This document shows positions 57,337 through 64,000 of a stretch of 64,000 nt of DNA, piece by piece. How positions within the stretch are numbered: the first letter of the stretch is position 1; each line of letters starts with the position of its first letter. Under the pieces are notes generated by a model. The model saw nothing but the letters and a program-made list of their open reading frames with translations, made no database searches and was not told where the DNA came from. This DNA is from Antedon bifida (taxonomy: Eukaryota > Echinodermata > Crinoidea > Comatulida > Antedonidae). The stretch is from the NCBI GenBank assembly GCA_963402885.1, contig OY727102.1:6138001-6202000 (forward strand), given 5' to 3'. Both the position numbers and the translations under genes were made by a program.

Positions 57337-58720
57337 TCTTATAAAAATTTCCTATTATCTACCCCTCTTTTAGATACTTCACTTGTCAAACAGACAAACG
57401 GAAATTATGTATTAAAATCAATGGCCTACACCTATTTAAGGGGACACTTTATTAGGTCACAACATTTTTCTCAAAATGCAAAATTGATAAATGAAATGTC
57501 ACTGAGTGGTCCATTTCAGGAAATGTTAGGCTTGCTGGTTTTGTCATCATGAAACAACAATACAGGTTGAAATAAGCTTAGTGTCCACTATAAGTTTGCC
57601 TCAATTCCAAGATGGCAGACCAGAAAAAATTCAAAATGGTGGCTACAGTACACTCTACTTTTACTGCCAACATATTTGTTCATTGTGTTTTATACAGTTA
57701 GTTAAAAAAACATACATTTTAAATGAAACATTCTGTCATTATAATTTCTTCACAGGGTTATAATTGTACTATACTATATACACAGTAGGATGCAAATCGT
57801 TATTTTAGGTACTGATTTTATGACATTTGGTCGTATTATGTACAGTAATATAAATACGTACTGAATTTTAGCAATTAAAGATGAGGATTTTGTCATAGTG
57901 GATAAAGTCCTTTTTAATCAGGGACCAACTTAGACTTTTTCAACGGATTAAAAAAAACAGACTGAAAATGCATCTTCAATGTAAATAACTTAAGCTTTAT
58001 CTATAATTGATTATCAAATTAATTATTAATGTGATTTTTATAGGTTGTAAAAAATAGTATTTACATGTACTAAATGTCACATAAAGTGTATTAAACCTAT
58101 TATTCTATTTTTCAATGACACCTTGATTATTTTTAGACTAATAGATATGTTTATAAAGGTGAACAATGGGGAGAATACACTATGCTCACGAGTTGAATGA
58201 TATTTTATGGGACAGGCTTCAGCAATTGAAATTATTCTCCCTATTCAGTGAAAAAAAATACCTATAAATTTGTTTTATAACACACTTACTTTTCTATGGT
58301 AAACTTCTATTCAATTAATCAGTCGTTTTCCCGATAAATTCAGTGCTCATATTGTGGCCACAGGAGAAGATCATTTATAGATGGCGCACTCTACAGGTGT
58401 GTTTCTCATTGCACAATATTCAGGCCTACCGACTACAAACTACAATTTCAAATTTGTTCAAAAAAGCTGACAATGCAACTTCAGTCATTGAAATGGTTAA
58501 AAATAATGCACGGCATATACAAAATCAACCAATGAAATGGCAAAGATCACATGTGTGTTATAATCAATTTTATTTATCTCTACATAAACCTAAACCAACA
58601 TAAAAACTTTGTAAATAATAATGTGGTTGACATACCAGGTAATAAAAGGAAACAGTAAATTGAAGAAACAAACATGTTGAAACACAAAAAGGATATAAAA
58701 TAGATCGACCCATACACAAT

Positions 58721-59436
58721 TAATCAAGCTTATTGATTCAAATAAATTATTGTTTTTTTTTCCTTTTCAGAGAATTTATTCAATAATATATACATATTTG
58801 TATATTATTATACATGTGGCGTGGTGTATTGGACGTTCTACTACTGATCGTGAGATCGACCCATACACAATCGAATCCCCATTGACAATCGAATCAAATT
58901 TAAAATCTTGCTCCTTACTTTTAAAGCACTTCTTTTTAACCAACCTGCTTACATCCGTCAACTAATCACCTTTTATGTTCCTGGACGGACTCTTAGATCA
59001 TCTGATGATTTCTTACTCTCTGTTCCTTGCATATCTACTAAAACCTCTGGTCATAGATCGTTTTCTTTTGCAGCACCCACACTCTGAAATTCGCTCCCCC
59101 CCCACAAATTAAACACTGCTCTTCTGTTGCCTTATTTAAAAAATTGCTCAAAACTCATTTTTTCGACCACTAACATGCACAGCGCCTTTGATTTTGTACC
59201 TCGGTCTTTGAATTGACGCTTTATAAATATTGATATAATAATAAATAATAATAATAATAATAATTAATCAAGCTTATTGATTCAAATAAATTATAGTTTT
59301 TTGTTTTTTTTTCCTTTTCAGAGACTTTATTCAATAATATAGACATATTTGTATATTATTATACATGTGGCGTGGTGTATATTATTATACATGTGGCGTG
59401 GTGTATTGGACGTTCTACTACTGATCGTGAGATCGA
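58721..59436. repeat. ~140-170-bp direct duplication flanking a LINE tail
   Basis: The block from TAATCAAGCTTATTGATTC to GATCGTGAGATCGA occurs at 58721-58859 and 59265-59436. The second copy carries an extra 26-bp tandem step (ATTATACATGTGGCGTGGTG repeated). A LINE 3' end and its ATA-rich tail lie between them. AGATCGACCCATACACAAT also occurs before copy 1 and after it. Confidence 0.88.
58880..59264 (+). mobile_element. LINE 3' end, CR1/L2-like, 5'-truncated
   Basis: One frame reads LRSSDDFLLSVPCISTKTSG, then HRSFSFAAPTL-stop-NSLPP, then SVALFKKLLKTHFFDH and a stop. This is the typical C-terminus of CR1/L2-group ORF2 (RSFSxAAPxLWNSLP ... FKxxLKTHLF), with the usual Trp replaced by TGA. A short 3' UTR (GCGCCTTTGATTTTGTACCT) and an ATAATAATA tail follow. 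Only the last ~130 codons survive. Confidence 0.85.
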
Positions 59437-59690
59437 GGTTCAAATCCAACTCTCGCCGCATTGCTTGTATCCTTAGGCAAGATACTTTACTTACATTTGC
59501 CTCTCTCCACCCAGGTGCATAAATGGGAACCCGGTTAGATCAAGACACAACTTTGCGCTGATTACTAGCTGCATTATGGGAGTATGTTTCCGTATGTGTT
59601 TGATCCAAAATGACTGGGGTAATAATGTTCAGCGCTTAGAGGTTTCACAACATTAGGCGCTATATAAATCCGGGATATTATTATTATATT
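59390..59690 (+). mobile_element. tRNA-derived SINE, about 300 bp
   Basis: The head TGGCGTGGTGTATTGGACG (A-box region) and GGTTCAAATCC (B box, 59437-59447) are 40 nt apart. The body has TTAGGCAAGATACTTTACTT and CTCTCTCCACCCAGG, a core seen in many marine invertebrate SINEs. The 3' end GGCGCTATATAAATCC with an ATT tail resembles LINE 3' ends. A partial head also occurs at 58813-58859. Confidence 0.82.
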
Positions 59691-61671
59691 TGAAATTTAA
59701 AGCTTACATTGTACAACATCCATTGAATACTTAAAAAAAACAACAGTTTTTTAAACAAATTATAGTTTTATGTATGAAATAAAACAAAATCTAAAATTAC
59801 AATATTCATATCATCTTAGCTAAAGCTTGCCTATATCAGTTTGGTAACAATTTACATTATTAACAGAGAAGGTTTAATCATGATAATTAAAATAACGGCG
59901 TATACAGTAATATATTTTGCCCCTGAATCTTCTCCTGTTTAGCTCATAGAGTGGTCAGGTATCATTGGTGCTACAGTACTTACAAGAACTATTGACTACC
60001 ATTGAAATTAATTTAATCAGACTGATTCATTTGATATAGCCATCATATCCTGTTTAAATTATCGTATAATCATAAATAGAAAGCCAACAAAATAAGGGGA
60101 TTTTCCCATATACCACCATTCTACAGTAAGTAAATACCGTATGCTGTACTGTATTAATTAAAAATGCAAAAATAATATTATGAATAGAGTAGGCCTAATT
60201 ACACACAATAAAAAAAGTAATTTGACAAAGCAATCAGAGTAGTACAGTTAGACAATAAAAGGAATTATAATACTATTAATACCTGAACAAACCATTATTT
60301 CCTAAAGGAAATAATATTATCTGAAGAGGTTATAATTTAGTATACTTTAAATAACCTACTACTCTACTAGTTGCTTATTAAAGAATCTGAAGGTCTTTAA
60401 TATTAAATACTCTATAGGCCTAACTATTAAGTGAATGTCACTTGACTATTAAGCAGTTTTAATTGCAAAATTAAAGCATACCTTACAATTAGGTTTTAGT
60501 CTAGATGTCTGTCACCAAATATATCACATTAAATGAATTCTCTTAAATTTCACTTAAACTTAATAAATATTTAAGGATTCACTTTAGAGAGGAAATTTTT
60601 TTTGTTAAAATCAATGTATGATTGGTGGTGATCTTTTTTAGTACAGAGCACAAAATCTTGCAACAAGGGAGAATAGTAGTTCAAATAATGAAATATGACC
60701 TTGTATCGCCCAATTAATTAAGGATATCAGAAATTATTAAATACAATTATTAAAAACTAAACAGACCAAAGTGCAATTTCTCACTAATATCACATTCTTA
60801 AATGCCATTTTTGTCACGATTCAACGTGTCAACAAAATGATATCATGGCGAGAGAGATTTTGCATAGAAATGAATTGTACAATTTGACAAAAATACCACT
60901 TTGTTTGAGTATCGCATTTTTAAAAGAGTACAAATACTATTTCCACGTATTCAAAAATATGGTCAAATTAAGATTTTTTTTCTTGTACATTGCACTCGTG
61001 TGTATTTTCAATATGACTTGCACTGATGAAGGGCTAGTGTTGCCCAAAAGCTACTTTTTTTGGGCTGTTTTACTTTATCATTTTGATTTAGCTTTTTTGC
61101 TTATTTTATTTTGTATCTCCATTGAGATCCAGCCATTTTTTCAGTAATTTGCCTTTGGATTTAAAAATTCCATCGTTGTAAAGCTGTTTGGTAAATTAAA
61201 TTAATAATTATCAAGTTCAAATATTGATATAATGTAATCTGGGATTACTACAACAGAATAAAGATAAGAAATATGATATCATAAAAACAAATTTACGTCA
61301 ATCATAACCAAGATTAATATTTTCTTTGAGCATCATGTCAATTAAAGTGATACTCTATAACTAAAATTTTATTTTGTAAATATAAATATTCATCTTATCT
61401 AAACTTTAAGATATTGACAGTGGTGACCCGGTAATGGCATTGTAGATGGGTGCATGCCTTCCAATCTCAAATCCAATGTTCAATCATTACATAGTGCCAG
61501 GGTGGTAACTCAAAAACATGCATCTCAGAAACTGCATTCATTAGTGTAGAGTAGTTTATTAATTAATCCTGTGAAGTTGTGAGTAAACTTGCTGTTGGAT
61601 GGGAAAAAAACAACAAAACACATAATCGCTTGCATGTTCCTTCTGTAACTGGTTATAGACTATAGGATAAT

Positions 61672-61982
61672 GGCCGAGCAGTTAAAACAGTGGAACCTTA
61701 TGGCAAAGGCTCGAGGCTCACTCGCTCCACGGTTCTGGTGGTAGAACGCGCTTTCTCCGATAAATCTTTGGCCCAGTGTACACAAAATGCTCATGTGAAC
61801 CTAGTATATACTGTATTAGTAGGGGTTGCCCCAGTATACTATCTCGCACAGCCACTGTCATGGAAAGATGAAATAGCACCCGTAATTGACAGTAGTGACG
61901 AGGAGAGAAGCATGTAATTGTTCTACAGTGCATTGAGAAGACATTGTTTGTGGAATGCGCTATATAAATACATTTAACATTA
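61672..61982 (+). mobile_element. Second SINE, Ser/Leu-tRNA-like head
   Basis: It begins GATAATGGCCGAGCAGTTAA, like the 5' half of a Ser or Leu tRNA gene (GGCCGAGyGGTTAA), has a decayed B-box region, and ends GCGCTATATAAATACATTTA, like the 3' end of the SINE at 59390. The open frames across it on both strands are not genes. Confidence 0.65.
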
Positions 61983-62665
61983 AGAGAAGATGAGAAGACT
62001 ATACAGTAGCTCACATTGGTTGGTGGATAAGAAATTTCAACGACGTCAACTGGTTGCATTGATAAACACCTGTGTAAAAGATATTTGATGTGTAAAGCAC
62101 CATTTGATCTCATTTAAATTGCACTATACAACAACAATAATCAAATGCCAATATGACTTACTATTTGTGACCTTTCTGGTCTTTAATTAAAAACCAAAAC
62201 AGACCAAGATATTTCATCTAGAAGGAAAGTTAAGTTCTGGTGATCGTAAGTGTCAATCTCAAGTGCCACGAGTCAAATTTTAATTAAAGCGTTAGTTTTA
62301 CGCACTGCCCTCTTAAAACAAGTTAACGAATTTGTAACCTTTCAGCCTACATTTACTTTGATAAATTACTATCGCTACAGTCAACTACACTATCTCATAT
62401 TAGAGTTTTCTTTTCAATTACTATTTTCAATCAGTAAGTAGGTCATTATAAAGTCATTATTCAACAGATATTGCTGTGCTGGACGTCAAATTTATTTTTA
62501 CGTAACATAGCTTGTATGCGACCATGAACAGCGTTTTACTCAAAGGTGACTCAACAACTGTACCTATGGGTATTAAAAAACAAGCGATAAATTGAAATGA
62601 AACATATTCTACCATCAGTGCATGCTTTTTCATATTTGCTATTATGATTATTGCTTTGTTTCATT

Positions 62666-62929
62666 AGATATATTGTCCCCCTGAAATAATACTTTAATAG
62701 TTATTACTTAATAGTTATTCACTTTGACCAAAAATTGTTTTAAAAAAAAGGTAATTATTTACCTGAAAAAACTATAATTTTAAAAAAAAAACCGGTTTTG
62801 GTTGAATTTAACTGTTGTTAAATTTTGTCTTTTTAGAAGTAAAAACATTTTTTTATTTATTAAAACTGCGAAATGGCCTATTAAAAAAATTAGTCTTCAT
62901 TTTTCATGTTTTTTGGGGACAATACATCT
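62666..62929. mobile_element. AGATGTATTGTCCC-family MITE, copy 2
   Basis: The left end AGATATATTGTCCCC and right end GGGGACAATACATCT are inverted with one mismatch, and TTAA follows the right end at 62930-62933. The left TTAA has decayed. Ends match the element at 11164; the interior is shorter and AT-rich. Confidence 0.7.
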
Positions 62930-64000
62930 TTAAAGATTTATGTTTGAAACGTACGGTACAGTGTTGATCATACTGTAGCAAATGAAGCTGTATAAATACT
63001 GTTAATAAGGTATTTGTATGAATTAAATTTCCGGATATTATGTCTGGTTTACCATATTGATTATACTGTGCATTTAGAAGTAAAGATGAGAGTACAGTGT
63101 AAAGCAGTCATTGACATGCGATTACAGCTCTCCATTCCCATCACACTCAATATAAATTTCAGACCGTTTTAAATTTCATTTTCTTAAATACTATTGAACC
63201 AGTTTTAATATATTTACCAAGAATGTACATATGATCTAGCTGATAATTTCTCATATATAATTAAAGTCAAAATTTTGATTTGAAATTATAGTACTGTATA
63301 AATAATTTAAAAACAATTAAATCTAGCTTATTTATCATATTGTAAAGGCCAAAATCGTAATAGTTGGCATCTCTGATGCTGCTGCTGGTTGGATCAACTG
63401 AAAGTCGTTTAGTTTGTAAAATCAAGGCAACCTAGATAAGTGTATATCAACATCACAACATGGTATACAGTATTGGCAACAGGGATGAAATACAAAAAAA
63501 ATACATTTATAGTATATATATTTTTTCATATAGAGAAACAGGTCCTGTGCCATTAAATTATGACTTAGGTCATTTATAGCATAAGAGGTATTTAGTACAT
63601 AGGTTATAACAACACACATAGGATTTTAGTATACATAACAGAGAAACAGGTGATCAAAATATTTCTGCAATAATAAACTCAATTATTGTCAAAGGTATTT
63701 TACTATAGATCCAAGAGAAATGTATGTACTCCAAACTTCTAAATGTTGGTATTTTCTTCCTGTTATTGCCTTCTCTATTTTAAATAGACTTAAACTGTAG
63801 TAGTTAATTAAAAAACTAAGGATTGGATACTAAATACTCAGCTCTGGTTGACATATTTTCTACATTACTTCAATCTTTAGATTATTAGAAAATATTTTTA
63901 GACCAAACAATAAGTTACAAAACACATTTTTCATAGAAAATCATAAACAAATAGATTGACAGCAACGCACGTACAACTATGAAATATTTTCGAGAAAAAT

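Larger units (their letters stand above)
48800..58700. other. Region upstream of the TNFAIP8-family gene, no gene recognised
   Basis: About 10 kb of AT-rich DNA. The TNFAIP8-family 5' UTR and promoter should lie in the first few hundred bases, but no core promoter element stands out. A three-copy ATACATAATCTA repeat lies at 50475-50512. The remaining open frames are short and featureless. Confidence 0.45.
59691..64000. other. Right flank, no gene recognised
   Basis: AT-rich DNA with one SINE and one MITE. The longest open frame (60845-61147, plus) encodes a hydrophobic Phe/Leu-rich sequence with no recognisable domain, no splice support and the codon pattern of A/T drift, so I do not call it. 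Confidence 0.45.

Noticed and set aside
58750-58965. 71-codon frame at the LINE/SINE junction
   Set aside because: It joins a SINE head to LINE tail sequence in the wrong frame for either.
61690-62113. 75- and 131-codon frames on opposite strands
   Set aside because: They overlap each other across a SINE and have no domain or splice support.

Overview
The window is AT-rich animal nuclear DNA with spliced genes, long introns, no operons and dense non-autonomous DNA transposons. The genes and the recurrent AGGCCTAGGCCT-type words suggest a marine invertebrate, perhaps an echinoderm or hemichordate. That placement is a weak inference. No rRNA, intact tRNA, CRISPR array, or retrovirus- or Polinton-type element was recognised.

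Three host genes are supported. (1) Plus strand, 72-10209: the last three coding exons of a single-pass membrane protein, with an extracellular stalk, a TM helix and a cytoplasmic tail with two PPxY motifs. From gene order it may be a class 1/6 transmembrane semaphorin. (2) Minus strand, 29246-24206: a complete seven-exon COMMD10 (197 aa), a Commander-complex subunit. (3) Minus strand, 48767-33864: a TNFAIP8/TIPE-family protein in two coding exons (212 aa) with a 14 kb intron. In human, SEMA6A, COMMD10 and TNFAIP8 all lie in 5q23, and SEMA6A and COMMD10 are tail to tail, so the window may hold an ancient gene neighbourhood.

Layout: 1-10.2 kb, receptor exons and introns; 10.2-13.1 kb, its probable 3' UTR with a TTAA-flanked MITE and AT-rich repeats; 13.19-21.8 kb, an 8.6 kb satellite between the two convergent genes; 21.8-22.2 kb, a 39-bp minisatellite; 24.2-29.2 kb, COMMD10, with introns holding a LINE fragment, a tRNA-like repeat, a 34-bp minisatellite and an 899-bp foldback transposon with an 8-bp target duplication; 29.5-33.8 kb, no recognised gene; 33.9-48.8 kb, TNFAIP8-family gene with several MITEs and an 18-bp minisatellite in its intron; 48.8-64 kb, no recognised gene, only dispersed repeats, a LINE tail, SINEs, MITEs and a perfect hairpin.

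The most unusual structure is the satellite. Each ~195-bp unit has two dyad centres, so the array amounts to a ~98-bp module in alternating orientation. It carries a tandem duplication offset by 1,129 bp that looks identical, and a ~1.6 kb palindrome centred on one of the unit's own dyads.
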